A stretch of DNA of 25,851 nucleotides from positions 1 through 25,851 of the forward strand of contig JAUCBJ010002321.1 in the NCBI GenBank assembly GCA_032718475.1. Reading direction: 5' to 3'. The notes beneath the pieces are model-generated. The model was not told the DNA's origin and did no database searches. It worked only from the letters and a program-made list of their open reading frames with translations. Source of the stretch: Nemertoderma westbladi. Lineage: Eukaryota > Xenacoelomorpha > Nemertodermatida > Nemertodermatidae. Positions 1 to 9,669 of this stretch are shown one piece after another. Numbering within the stretch: position 1 is the stretch's first letter; the number at the start of each line of letters is the position of its first letter. The position numbers were made by a program, and so were the translations under genes.

Positions 1-100
1 TATCAATTGTAACCTTAGTTGATAAATTTTAATTGTATGTTAGGTGTAACAAGTACTGGTTTAAATAAAGCGACAGAAAACATAATATTTTGTGTGAAAA

Positions 101-1441
101 ATGGATGCTTCTACCCCAAAAACAAATGATGATGATGCAGTAGAGTTGACTAATCCTGTTTATGCATTAACTTCTACCCCAAAAACAACTGATGATGATG
201 CAGTTGAGTTGACCAATCCTGTTTATGAGTTAACAAGGACGGGTAATGAAAAGCCATCAGTTATTGAAGAAGGCGTATATGATGTGCCTGATCCTATAAA
301 CAGAAAACAAACTCTCCAAACCAAGGGTGATAAACTTGATCAGAGAAATCCAACAAAATGCCAGTGGATAACTATAATTATAACACTTATTGGACTACTA
401 GTGTTGATGGCTGCTTTGGCAAGGATTTATTTTTTCATGGTAAATAATCAAACAGACCAAAGAGAAATCGAATTGAAGTTGATGAAGTTGGCAGACAACA
501 GGAAAGAAAAAGAAAAGGCAGTAGCTGAGCAACTATATCTTCTATCTAGCAACTTTAATGGAAACATCGAAAAAAAAAATGATATACTTAATAATAGTCT
601 AATTGATCACGCCAACATATTCAAAGACGTTATTAAGGGAAATGAAAATACATTTAATGATTCTGTTAATAAGAATACTGAAACGTTGAGAAATAAACTC
701 AATGAACAAAGTGATATATTTGGTGGGAAAGTTAATGAACAATCAAATGAATTCATTGGTAAGATTGATGAACAAAAGGAAGCAATACTTCTCGCAATAG
801 GAGTTCTTCCAAATAACCTTTGCCACAATTATCAGCAGAATAATACAGTTGGAATTTACAGTAGTGATCATGGTCTTAACGGGTTAATCAGATGTGACAC
901 CACAGTACCAGGTGGTCCATGGTTGGTGATTCAAAGGAGAATTAATGGAGTTGAAGACTTCTATCTGAAGTGGGCGTACTATAAGTCTGGATTCGGTGAT
1001 GTTAGCAACGAATTTTGGTTAGGGTTGGATATCATACACAATCTTACTGCTGGAGGGGTTAAACTGAGAGTAGATCTATGGTATAATGGGGAATACAGAT
1101 TCGCGGAATATTCTTCATTCAAAGTTGGTTCGGAAAGCACAAATTATATTTTGGGAGTCTCAGGATACCAAGGGACTGCAGGGGATGCTTTGCTACCTGG
1201 TGATCCGACTGGTGATAATTGGTTAGATGGTCAGCCGTTCACCACTAAGGATCGAGATAACGATGAATATGATTTTAATACGAACTGTGCTGTGCATTTC
1301 CGAGGAGCTTGGTGGTATAAGTATTGTTCGCACGCAAATTTAAACGGGATTTATGGGTCAGGCAGTTCGTATGGGCCTTGGTGGAATGAATTCACTTTGA
1401 CAAGTCCGGTGGATAAATGTGAAATGAAAATCAGTATTTAA
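101..1441 (+). CDS. Type II membrane protein with extracellular fibrinogen-like (FReD) domain
   Basis: Complete 446-residue ORF without introns. Seen in order: a cytoplasmic N-terminus (1-88) with two tandem 21-residue repeats, each carrying NPVY (18-21, 39-42), then GVYDVP around Y60; one hydrophobic segment at about 89-113; a polar, coiled-coil-prone stalk (about 118-232) with NEQS/DEQK repeats; and a fibrinogen C-terminal domain (about 236-446). The domain has the WLVIQRR and EFWLGLD cores, a calcium-loop-like DRDND (384-388), cysteines 241/265 and 396/409 in the usual disulfide positions, and an extra C440. There is no signal peptide, so the membrane segment should act as a signal anchor with the lectin-like domain outside. 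The order matches FIBCD1-type receptors, which bind acetylated or sugar ligands; binding here is inferred. N-glycosylation sequons lie at N116, N164, N186, N247 and N314. The start ATG has an A at -3 and a G at +4. Absence of introns could mean a retrocopy or a lineage-specific single-exon family. Confidence 0.9.
   Translation: MDASTPKTNDDDAVELTNPVYALTSTPKTTDDDAVELTNPVYELTRTGNEKPSVIEEGVYDVPDPINRKQTLQTKGDKLDQRNPTKCQWITIIITLIGLLVLMAALARIYFFMVNNQTDQREIELKLMKLADNRKEKEKAVAEQLYLLSSNFNGNIEKKNDILNNSLIDHANIFKDVIKGNENTFNDSVNKNTETLRNKLNEQSDIFGGKVNEQSNEFIGKIDEQKEAILLAIGVLPNNLCHNYQQNNTVGIYSSDHGLNGLIRCDTTVPGGPWLVIQRRINGVEDFYLKWAYYKSGFGDVSNEFWLGLDIIHNLTAGGVKLRVDLWYNGEYRFAEYSSFKVGSESTNYILGVSGYQGTAGDALLPGDPTGDNWLDGQPFTTKDRDNDEYDFNTNCAVHFRGAWWYKYCSHANLNGIYGSGSSYGPWWNEFTLTSPVDKCEMKISI
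110..235 (+). repeat. Two-copy 63-bp in-frame tandem duplication
   Basis: Residues 4-24 and 25-45 of the fibrinogen-domain protein are near-identical (N/T and A/E differences only), and the DNA copies are also nearly identical. This is a recent in-frame duplication that doubled the NPVY motif. Confidence 0.85.
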
Positions 1442-1780
1442 TTTAATTTCCCCCTCTTATAACAACTATTTTTATGATAATTATTGCCCTTCCCTAAATT
1501 TATTAAAATACTAAAGTTCTCAGTTTTTAATTTTCGATTGTCAAATAGGAATGGAAGATGAACCTTCAAAACTTGAAAAAATTTAAAACGAAGTCCCCTT
1601 GATAAGGCTCGAAATCAAACTTACTATAAAGACTTTAAAAATTTAACATAAATTCATTGATATACTTACTTACTTTTATTTCAACAAGCCAAATTTAATT
1701 AATTGACAGACATTTCCTTTTTTTCAATGGGTCCTGCAATGTGCAGAGCTGTCTGTGACTCTGTAGCCTTATAGGGTTTA

Positions 1781-1786
1781 AATAAA
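1781..1786 (+). promoter_or_regulatory. Candidate polyadenylation signal
   Basis: AATAAA about 340 bases after the stop codon of the fibrinogen-domain gene, on the same strand. It is the first canonical hexamer seen downstream; in such AT-rich DNA chance occurrence is possible. Confidence 0.35.
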
Positions 1787-1995
1787 CTCTAAGTTGAAAT
1801 ACTTTAAATATCCAACTTTAAATAAGTGGATGAACGAATAACCCTGATGTTTTATTTGTTTATAAATTCAAATTTAGGATCACCCAACTATGTAATTTTT
1901 AATTTTTATTATGATTACTAGCTTTAGTAATGTAATTATTTTGTAACAGTACTGAATATTATTGTAATTATCTTATACAGTACTGTACATATCAC

Positions 1996-2014
1996 GGGGG
2001 GGGGGGGGGGGGGG
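1996..2014. repeat. Poly(G) homopolymer, 19 bases
   Basis: Uninterrupted run of 19 G on the plus strand in AT-rich DNA. Its exact length may be a sequencing approximation. Confidence 0.9.
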
Positions 2015-2438
2015 TAAACCTTTATGTGATTGTATATTACAGTGTTGCTGTATCTTGTGTTGGCCTACGGTTTCATTATTGTAGGAAATTGTTCTAAGCC
2101 TGATTGATTCATTGTAGTCACTCACTGTACCAGCTCCTGTTGAACTGTATGTTTGCCGCAGTTATTACTTATGTTGCACAATGTTACAAGTAAGGATGTC
2201 CCGCAAGATATGCTTTCGGCATGCACTCTGGAAAGTATATTTATCATTATAACTTAACCATAATTTGCATACCTGGACCGTATTAATATATTTATTGTCT
2301 GTTGCTCTCCATTATTAATGGGCCAAACTGCTGGAAATGAGTCGTCAATATTCTTTATTGATTATTATCGATGCCGGTATGGTATGGCTTTCCTTAACAA
2401 TAAAATAAATATGGTATATTATTTGATATTGGTAGCAA

Positions 2439-2461
2439 TTATATGCAATCCAACCTCCTTA
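2439..2461 (-). repeat. 23-bp exact match to the LINE C reverse transcriptase
   Basis: The bases at 2439-2461 are identical to 18041-18063, inside the minus-strand LINE C frame that reads KEVGLHIN. Similarity extends weakly to the left. Probably a very small, old fragment of the same LINE family. Confidence 0.45.
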
Positions 2462-2780
2462 TTTTTCAATTCAAACCTCGGTTTACGTAAAATGGTGAAG
2501 TAAAATAAAATAAAGTAAAATGGTGAGGTCTAAAAACGCACTGTATAGTGTATATACCTTAGCTAGTGATATTTCTGCAAGGTGTTTCGTTGTGCTTTGT
2601 ATCTTTTGACTATAGTCACTTTCTAGTTTGAACGCGGCATTAGTGTTTGTTGCTAATATGGTTACCATTTAATTATAAAGATATACTTACATAACATCGC
2701 ATTTAATTTTTTTTAATTAAACATAAGGCTTTATCTTATTATTAATATCTTATGAGTTACAATAATTGTTTAAAAGGTTT

Positions 2781-2820
2781 GTAACAATGTAATAATGTAA
2801 TAATGTAACAATGTAATAAT
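2781..2820. repeat. 8-bp tandem repeat, five units
   Basis: Five consecutive units of GTAAYAAT, followed by less regular AT-rich sequence. Confidence 0.8.
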
Positions 2821-2988
2821 ATTATAATATAATAAAGTTTACAATTAATAAATAAATGAGTAAAATAATTTATATTTTGGATAAATATTTCGATGTAGAA
2901 GTTTTTCGTGAAATTAAATTTTAGGATGAATCCGAACACACCTTAGCTCTTTATATGGAGGTTTAATTTCATGTTTTAAGGTAAGGGA

Positions 2989-3000
2989 GGGGGGGGGGGG
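2989..3000. repeat. Poly(G) homopolymer, 12 bases
   Basis: Run of 12 G preceded by AAGGGA and followed by CGACACC. Second of several long G/C homopolymers in the window. Confidence 0.9.
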
Positions 3001-3198
3001 CGACACCACTTTGGTCCAAAATATTTCGAAATTATTTTTCTGATCGATTATAATTCACGATTAAATGGCGTTTCCAATTCTGGAAACCGCTATTTAATAG
3101 CTCTTTTAGTTTTTAAGTTATAACAATTTACTACTGTATTTATTAAGTATAATGAAAGGTTGATTACCTCCAAATATTTTTTTTATGAAATTGTCAAC

Positions 3199-3845
3199 TT
3201 CAAAATCCTACTACTTCTACAAATTTTGAGTAATTAGTCTGAAAATTGCTGTGGGTGTTTACAAAGCCACCCTGCATAAAAGAATCAGACAACTTTTTGA
3301 ATTTTTTTGTTAATAAAATTTAATACTATTTATAACAAACCTAAAAATATAGCATAAATTTGCAGCGCCACCTTGCGGTGCAGAATTATTTTCACAACAT
3401 TTCGCCTGATAAATAAGTTGCTCCATCTTTGATCTAACATTAAAAAAACTTTCATGTGATTAGATACAAAACAGCAAAAGCCTTAGGGTTTTAAGCGCAA
3501 CCAAGTTTTTTTTATTGTTAACTAGTATTAACTAATATTAAATAGCGAAAAATAAAATATTTCTGACCTATCATGTAAAATAGCATATAAGGTACTTATA
3601 TTCCAAATTATGGCCAAAACCAAAAAATTTTGAAACGCTGGGTGTTATATATATCAGACAAAACTTTGTGAAAATAAACCTGCACGCTAGGTGGCGCTGC
3701 AAATTTTTGGGTTTGTTATAATAGTATTAAATTTTATTAACTCAAAATTTCAAAAAGTTGTGTGATACATTTATGCAGGGTTGCTGTAGACACCCACATA
3801 AATTTTCAGTGAAGTTGCAGTTCAGTTAAGTAGTAGGGTTTTGAA
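3199..3845. repeat. Foldback element: long imperfect inverted repeat
   Basis: The left arm (about 3199-3410) and right arm (about 3653-3845) are imperfect reverse complements over about 200 bases each, around a loop of about 240 bases. Shared blocks, read on the plus strand of the left arm, include TTCAAAA-CCTACTACTT, GTGGGTGT-TACA, CCCTGCATAAA, CAACTTTTTGAA, TTAATAAAATTTAATACTAT, TTGCAGCGCCACCT and TTATTTTCACAA. No ORF spans it. It looks like a foldback/MITE-type element or an inverted duplication. No clear target-site duplication was identified. Confidence 0.8.
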
Positions 3846-4415
3846 GTAGTAATAATAATTTAAATATTATACCATTCTACATATATAATGTATTATGAAT
3901 TTTTTGCGACATTATAAACAAAAATAATGAAGCTGCGGCTTTTACAAGAGGTGCCCTGCCAGTTGTAACAGCTCTCATAAATGGAGGCAAATTTGAAGTA
4001 TAGAAATTGTACAGGCGATGACATGTACAGTACATAGAGTAACAGCACCTGTCAGATTACCGTGTACTCGTTTCATGTTTCTTCATTCACAGCTTTATAA
4101 TCAGAGCTTACCATTGAAGAAATATCTCTGGTACCACCGGTTCCTTCTAGTTAGTTATATTTATTGTGACAGTAAGAACACACCTAGCTAGGTCTACTAC
4201 AATACTGGTACCGGTACTATTCAGCTAGCAGTTGCTATTATTCTAATCATACATCATACTTGAATTGTACCGGTACCATACCCTAATCGTTGCTGGTACT
4301 GGCACCCTCATCTAAACTAACTGTAGTTGTATGCCCACTGTATCTGTGTATGCCAACAGCTGAACTGGTAGGCTACTCCAAGCAGGGGAGCTCCTCGATA
4401 GTGGCAAAGGATGTT

Positions 4416-4431
4416 GGCCCTTAAAAGGGCC
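4416..4431 (-). promoter_or_regulatory. Histone-mRNA-type 3' stem-loop
   Basis: On the minus strand the bases read GGCCCTTTTAAGGGCC, a 6-bp stem with a TTTA tetraloop, preceded by AAAAC and followed by AACA. This fits the replication-dependent histone 3' stem-loop (6-bp stem, 4-base U-rich loop, A/C-rich flanks), which SLBP binds. About 20 bases downstream on the minus strand is a purine stretch (GAGGAGC) that could be a weak U7-pairing element. No histone coding sequence is recognisable upstream on the minus strand, so the site is an orphan or the gene has decayed. Confidence 0.55.
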
Positions 4432-4886
4432 GTTTTGGTTTGAGTTCAGTTTGATTATGCCACAGAATCACGACACTCTCTAAAAGTAACAGCTCTGATC
4501 CTGTTATACGTTTTTCTTCAGAGTCATCGAAGATTGCACTGGAACTTATCATTTTAATTACTTCTGTTAGGCCTACAGTAATTCAGTAAAATTACCAAAG
4601 AAACACTAATACCGGTAACTGAATACTGTAATATATTGCAATACAGCAAAAGTCAGGCAGTAATAACTGTTTAAACATGGTTGCAAATCTGATGACTAAC
4701 GCTGGATAAATTATATATTTTTTTTTAATTGTGAGTAAATCACAAATATTAAAAAGTAAGAATTTAAAATTAAAATTTTTATACTTTTGTAATGGACCCT
4801 AAATTTTTGCATGCAAGCTCAGAATTAAATTCTCTTTCGAAGGATATATTACACTAAAGTACATTACTGGCAGTTTAAGCTGGCCA

Positions 4887-4897
4887 GGGGGGGGGGG
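4887..4897. repeat. Poly(G) homopolymer, 11 bases
   Basis: Run of 11 G between TGGCCA and CAATC. Confidence 0.9.
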
Positions 4898-5297
4898 CAA
4901 TCATTATGGAACATTCACGATGGTCATTCCGTTTGGTGAGTGAAACTTTATCACGTGATTACCGCTAATTATAATTTCGATGGAATGGAATAACTAAAAT
5001 GCCCATCAAAAAGCCAATTCTTCATCAAATCATCTGAAATTTGGACAGGACTTCCAAAAATATGCCTTCTGGAAAAATATTAGTCAAAATTTCCATATCT
5101 TTTCATATTTTAAAGTTATGATACATTTTGTAAAAAATGAATGCAATTTTATCGCGAAGTGCCAGTTTCTCTAATTTGAATGGCCCTGGTTTCATTTTAA
5201 GGCTGAAATTAAAAATTCTGACCGACAATTCTTCAGAGGAGGTCTGAAGGAAGTGTCCTAAAGTATTATCAGACAAGATCATATTTGTCTTCAAAAT

Positions 5298-6380
5298 TGA
5301 TCCCAGTTCAAGAAGCGAACTGGAAAGCTATGGACTCAGTGGTCACAAGTCCCAGGTAGACCATATTCTGTTTCGTAGGAAATACAGGAGCTCTATACAA
5401 GACTGTAATGCATTTACACTTCGACCCTTCTCCAGTGATCACCGCCGCCTTATTGTGGCCAATGTAAGACTTAGTCTGCGTGCTAGCAGAACAACGAAAT
5501 CTGCCTTGCCGCGACATGACTGGTCCTCTCTGTTGCAACAGCCAAGTGTGAGATCCAGCTTCACACTACAGCTGAGCAACAGGTATGAGGCTCTCGCCTC
5601 TGAGGCGGCAGATCACTGTGAGGGCTATACTGCCTTTACAGAAGCAGTTAAGTTAGCAGCTGCAGAAACAGTTCCTGTATACCCTCAAAACAGGAAAAGG
5701 GCCCCCCTGGACTGACAACAAAATTCAGAAGTGCCGAAATGACCTTCATAAGGTGCAGAAAGAGTCCCGACTCAAACAGACTACAGCGGCCAAGAATGCA
5801 GTTAAGGCTGCATCTAGGTCCCTGAACAGGCAGTACTCTGTTACTCTACAGGAGCTAATAAACCAACAGGTTGATGCCATCAATGATGCTGACGAAAGCA
5901 GGCAATCATCCCAGGCATGGAAATCGATCAATTTGCTTACTGGGCGGAAAAGCCAACCAACCACCAAGGTTAAGGCTGAATCACCAGCTGATCGCCTCAA
6001 TGGTTGAAAGCCCACTTTGAAAAGCTCCTCAATAATGACAGGGTATTGCCTGATAACTTTATAGAAGTAAAAGTGTCTGAGTCTGTACTCCCAGATATTC
6101 CCATTGGCGATATCTCTTTTGCAGAAGTGAAGGCTGCTGCAAAGAGCATTAAGAGCAATCGTGCCAGTGGAGTAGATGGTGTTCCCCCTGAGGTCTTTAA
6201 AATACCTGAGTGTTTAAAGCTCATCTATCCCATCATAATAGACATGTACCGAACAACAAGAGTCCCACAAGAAATGAAAACAAATAAGTTGGTGCCAGTT
6301 CCCAAGAAGGGCAACCTAACACATATGGTTCACATATGGCAACATATGGTTCTTTTCGGGGAATCTCATTGATCTCGATT
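5298..6380 (+). pseudogene. LINE A, 5' half: endonuclease C-terminus to start of reverse transcriptase
   Basis: Broken plus-strand ORF2 of an endonuclease/reverse-transcriptase LINE, RTE-like in sequence style (clade uncertain). Read in order across frames: FKKRTGKLWTQW (from about 5298), QVDHILFRRK and SSDHRR (about 5354-5448), which are the last APE-type endonuclease motifs with the catalytic-type SDH; the linker through about 5998 with LTGRKSQ; WLKAHFEKLLNN; KSNRASGVDGVPPEVF (RT fingers); VPVPKKGNL; and, after a short CATATGG-rich disruption, FRGISLISI ending near 6380. Frameshifts fall near 5345, 5715, 6002 and 6330. The 5' end is truncated within the endonuclease. The next expected residues of this family are found at 14475, so the element seems to be split by the insert at 6381-14474. 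Confidence 0.85.
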
Positions 6381-6647
6381 TCAATTTCATTCCCGGCTTG
6401 CGCCCCGGTGGCTATATTATATATTCAATATATAGGTCTCAAATAATAAAAACATATATAAAATGGTCATACACACAAATATAAAAGAAAAAATTTTATT
6501 ACAAGAACCTTCTCAAAGAAAGAGAAACACAATTACAGCATATTCAATACAAATTAAAAATATTGTGTCGTCCTTAATATTAATCCTTCAAAACCTGGAG
6601 GTCTCTCCGAGACGTAAAGCATCCCCCCCCCCCCCCCCTCCTTAAAG
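6381..6647 (-). other. Probable 3' untranslated tail of the inserted retrotransposon
   Basis: Minus-strand sequence after the RT stop codon. It contains a G16 run (plus strand C16, 6623-6638), a small hairpin (GTCTC-TCC-GAGAC, 6601-6613), an AATAAA on the minus strand at 6500-6495, and near the left edge the near-repeat GAAATTGAAATC. A hairpin followed by a short repetitive 3' end is common in LINE tails. No protein is encoded. Confidence 0.45.
6623..6638. repeat. Poly(C) homopolymer, 16 bases
   Basis: Run of 16 C on the plus strand, 10 bases left of the reverse-transcriptase stop codon, hence G16 at the start of the element's 3' tail. Confidence 0.9.
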
Positions 6648-8733
6648 TTAAACCCAGTTTTTATCGTAATAATCAAGGATACACTGCCTTTTCAATGATA
6701 TACTTGTTTCAACATCATTTAGGATGGAGTTTATGAGGATCTTGTTGAACTGATCACGGTAGGTAAATTCTGGATACTGTTGACTTTTTAGAACTGCTTT
6801 AATATCATATCGGTGGCAACAGAGATATGGTAAACTAGGTGTAGTATATTTAAAAGATCCCACTGCATAATCATCATACATATTATCTTTAATTTGGCTA
6901 GTCATGTGCCGAGTTAGCACATGACTAAACAGATAAGTTACTTTTCTGTTATTGCAGTTGAAAGCTGCATAAATTGTACGGCAGTATGCATGGTGTACTA
7001 AGTTGCCTAGTCCTTGAGAACCAAATAGTAATAATAATGTATTATCAGATACATAATTCCCTACATGTAAAACACAGCGCATTGCTTTCCTCCAATATTT
7101 ATCGAGTTCTTCTAACATTGCCAATGGAATAGCGGCAGCTCCATACAAAGCTGATGGGATAAGAATCGCTTTCCATATCATTGTTGTTATATCTAGTGGT
7201 ACGGAATCAACTGTCAACCCACGATTTTTCATTGTAGATACATTACTCCATATTTTCTTAACAAAGTGGTCTCTAATATTTCGGTTCGTTGCTGGTAATG
7301 GAAGGCCTAAGAAATTACAAGATTCAGCTGTTGGGATAACTATGCCATCACTTAAGACTAGATTTCCATTATATTCGTTATAACATGATTTTGTTTTACT
7401 TATTACATACCATGACTTCTTAGAGTTTAGAACTAGGTTGTGGGCTGAAAAATATGTTTTGCAGATCGCCATTATCTCATGGATGTCACTCTTTAGGTTC
7501 GCCATAAGAAGTATATCGTCAGCATAACTTATAGCTGGATAAGCTTCTTTGTTAATGTGTAATCCCATACCAGACATTTCAAGCTCGTTAAATAAGTCGG
7601 CTAAATATATATTAAATAAGATGGGAGACAATACCCCACCTTGTCTGACGCCACATTTCAAGTGGATTGATTCCCTAGTAATGTTCCCATTAATTGAGAT
7701 CAGCGCGCACGAGTTTATATAATAGGAATATAACGTTATCAGAATTGATTTATCAATATTTGTATTTTCCAACTTTTCAAACAGTTTTTTGTAGTTTACT
7801 GTGTCAAATGCACTTGTTAGATCAAGAGATACTATATAAACGTTCGAACCTTCCCTGTTAAAGTGCTTGAGTAATTTGTTAGCTAACATGTATGGTATAT
7901 CTGTTCCATGACCAGATTTATATCCCATTTGTAGTGGACTTGTGTCAATTCGTTTTATGTCATCTGCTACCATTATTTCCCAGATTTTCGCCAGCACGGA
8001 TATGACGGAGATACCTCTGTAGCTCCCATTTTATAAATGTCTCGATTTCCACTTTTTAGTTGAGGTAGAAGAAGGCTAGTTGTTAGAACATCTGGGAATG
8101 ACTTTAATCTGTGAATGGTATTGTATAGAGTGGCAAGATAAGAACATAGCTCTTCTGAGAGGCTAGCCCTTAGATGTTCAGAAACTAGGTTGTGACTATC
8201 TGCTGCTTTACCCATGTTCAGTTTGCGGATAGCAGTATCTACATCGGCTGAGGAAAATGCTTTAATATGTCCCAAGGCATCTGCTGTTGTCTTCTCATTG
8301 GGATGCCAAGTTTGTTCCCCAATTTCCTTTGGATTGAAACATTTATTATAATGGTTTACCAGATTATTCAGATGTTCGCATTGACATCTGACATGCTTGT
8401 GTTTCCTTCTGCCTTAAGCAGATTCCAAAACTTAGTGCGATTTGATTTGCAAGAATCTGTTAAGTTACGGATATGCTCCCAGTATGCATTTTGTTCTAAG
8501 CGACTCTTTAGCCTTCTATATTCTAAATCTGCAATTGTCACTTTCTGACCTGTTTTGTGCAAAGATTTCAGCTTATCTAGTTGCCCCAATTTGCAGCAGC
8601 TTGTTTGGGAACATATGCAGGTTTCAATTTATGCCTATGTGGGTACACTACGGGTATGTTATCCTTTGCAGCATCATTTAGAACACCAATTAGTGTTTTT
8701 GACATTGAATTTGATGTATTAGCTTCCTCATAT
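6648..8733 (-). pseudogene. Reverse transcriptase of the inserted LINE (ORF2 C-terminal part)
   Basis: The main frame (7997-6648, 449 residues) carries RT motif A as LDLTSAFD (D59, D65), motif B as GVRQGG (116-121) and the catalytic YADD (158-161), then the thumb/C-terminal region ending in YDKNWV. Upstream, after a one-base frameshift near 8030, the frame 8275-7973 supplies GKAADSHNLVSEHL (RT fingers); YRGISVIS straddles the shift. After another shift near 8366, 8733-8368 supplies the linker between endonuclease and RT (KFWNLLKAEG). It copies its own RNA at a nicked target in LINEs (target-primed reverse transcription). Catalytic residues are intact but two frameshifts and the missing endonuclease make it inactive as it stands. 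The RT differs from LINEs A and C (YADD rather than FADD), so it is another clade, not assigned here. Confidence 0.85.
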
Positions 8734-9669
8734 TCAGATTCTTAATAATTTCTTATAATTGCTGTAGAGGTTTGTACTTTGATCAGGATAGTAATAACAA
8801 TAATTATTACTATTAATATTATTATTATTAACTTCTTGCACTTTCACATTTTGGCCAGGCCACATACTCTCTTGTAGATATGTTGTGAGGTCAGCTGCCG
8901 CAATTGTTACTTTGGCTTCCTTGAGATAGCCTCTGTTATTGACCAATACATTAATTGGGTGCTTACCAGTTTGTTGAAAACAGAAGTTAGAGATAATGTG
9001 TGAGCTGGAGTTGGCAGGAAGACCAGATACTAGTATATACTTCTTAGGAATACTCGATTCAATGTTATTATTACCAGTTTCTTGTACATGATAACTTTTG
9101 GGTAAAGATGCCTTACTGGTTTGAGGTTTATCTCTGTGAGTAGATATTTTACCTATTTTGTCCTTAGTTATTTCTGAGACATTTTCTTTGTTACTCATTT
9201 CCTTAAAGCCACTCGATATAGTTCGAAAATGTCCCAATAGTTCACTCTGTTGTTTGAGCAAGACACTAAGCTGAGTTTCACAATCTAACTCACCATAACT
9301 GTTTGATATTGTTATGTTATTTTTACTCTCTGTTATGTGTGTCGGTGCTGCTGCTGCTTTCCCTTTGTATGTTTTCCAAGAAGAGCTGCTAGTACTCAAT
9401 TCTTCAAAAGAGGATGGGTTCTCCACAGATGGTGTGACTGGCTGGGGAGTTTGTTCAAGAATTTTAAGAGTTTTGCTCGAGCAATCTTCCATCTCACTTA
9501 CCTTAGATGGCTGATGATTGGGTGAGGGATTTTCTGATTCACTGTCACTGTTAATATTTTGAAAAGCCCTATTCTTTGTACTCTTTTTCCTTGCCTTTGT
9601 CTTTACTTTTTTCCCTTTACCTCCGTTTATCTGTCTTGGTGATTGTTCATCACTGCATTTTATTGACAT
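8734..9669 (-). CDS. Basic, Ser-rich protein with RRM-like domain, N-terminal part of ORF2 region
   Basis: 311-residue frame. Its ATG lies inside the last codons of the Ulp1-like ORF (20-base overlap), a coupling often seen between LINE ORFs. Residues about 17-36 are very basic (KGKKVKTKARKKS), a likely nuclear or nucleic-acid-binding tail; 36-160 is low-complexity and Ser-rich; about 210-285 has a beta-alpha-beta-beta pattern beginning YILVSGLP that resembles the RRM-like domain of LINE ORF1 proteins. The end is Asn/Tyr-rich, and its DNA contains an ATT/AAT microsatellite. Immediately downstream the endonuclease-RT linker begins with no endonuclease between, so an internal deletion probably joined the two. 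Whether this was an independent ORF or the N-terminus of ORF2 is open. Function is inferred as RNA binding. Confidence 0.6.
   Translation of the reverse strand: MSIKCSDEQSPRQINGGKGKKVKTKARKKSTKNRAFQNINSDSESENPSPNHQPSKVSEMEDCSSKTLKILEQTPQPVTPSVENPSSFEELSTSSSSWKTYKGKAAAAPTHITESKNNITISNSYGELDCETQLSVLLKQQSELLGHFRTISSGFKEMSNKENVSEITKDKIGKISTHRDKPQTSKASLPKSYHVQETGNNNIESSIPKKYILVSGLPANSSSHIISNFCFQQTGKHPINVLVNNRGYLKEAKVTIAAADLTTYLQESMWPGQNVKVQEVNNNNINSNNYCYYYPDQSTNLYSNYKKLLRI

Larger units (their letters stand above)
1442..3198. other. AT-rich non-coding flank
   Basis: No supportable gene. It holds a G19 run (1996-2014), a short match to a LINE (2439-2461), an 8-bp tandem array (2781-2820) and a G12 run (2989-3000). 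The short open frames here have no recognisable protein character. Confidence 0.6.
3846..5297. other. Non-coding region without recognised gene
   Basis: AT-rich sequence with scattered GGTACC and ACCGGT words (about 4130-4290 and 4600) and an 11-base poly(G) tract (4887-4897). Apart from the minus-strand stem-loop at 4416-4431 nothing specific is recognised, and no open frame looks like a protein. Confidence 0.55.

Noticed and set aside
607-828. Minus-strand ORF under the fibrinogen gene
   Set aside because: Antisense shadow of the coiled-coil stalk.
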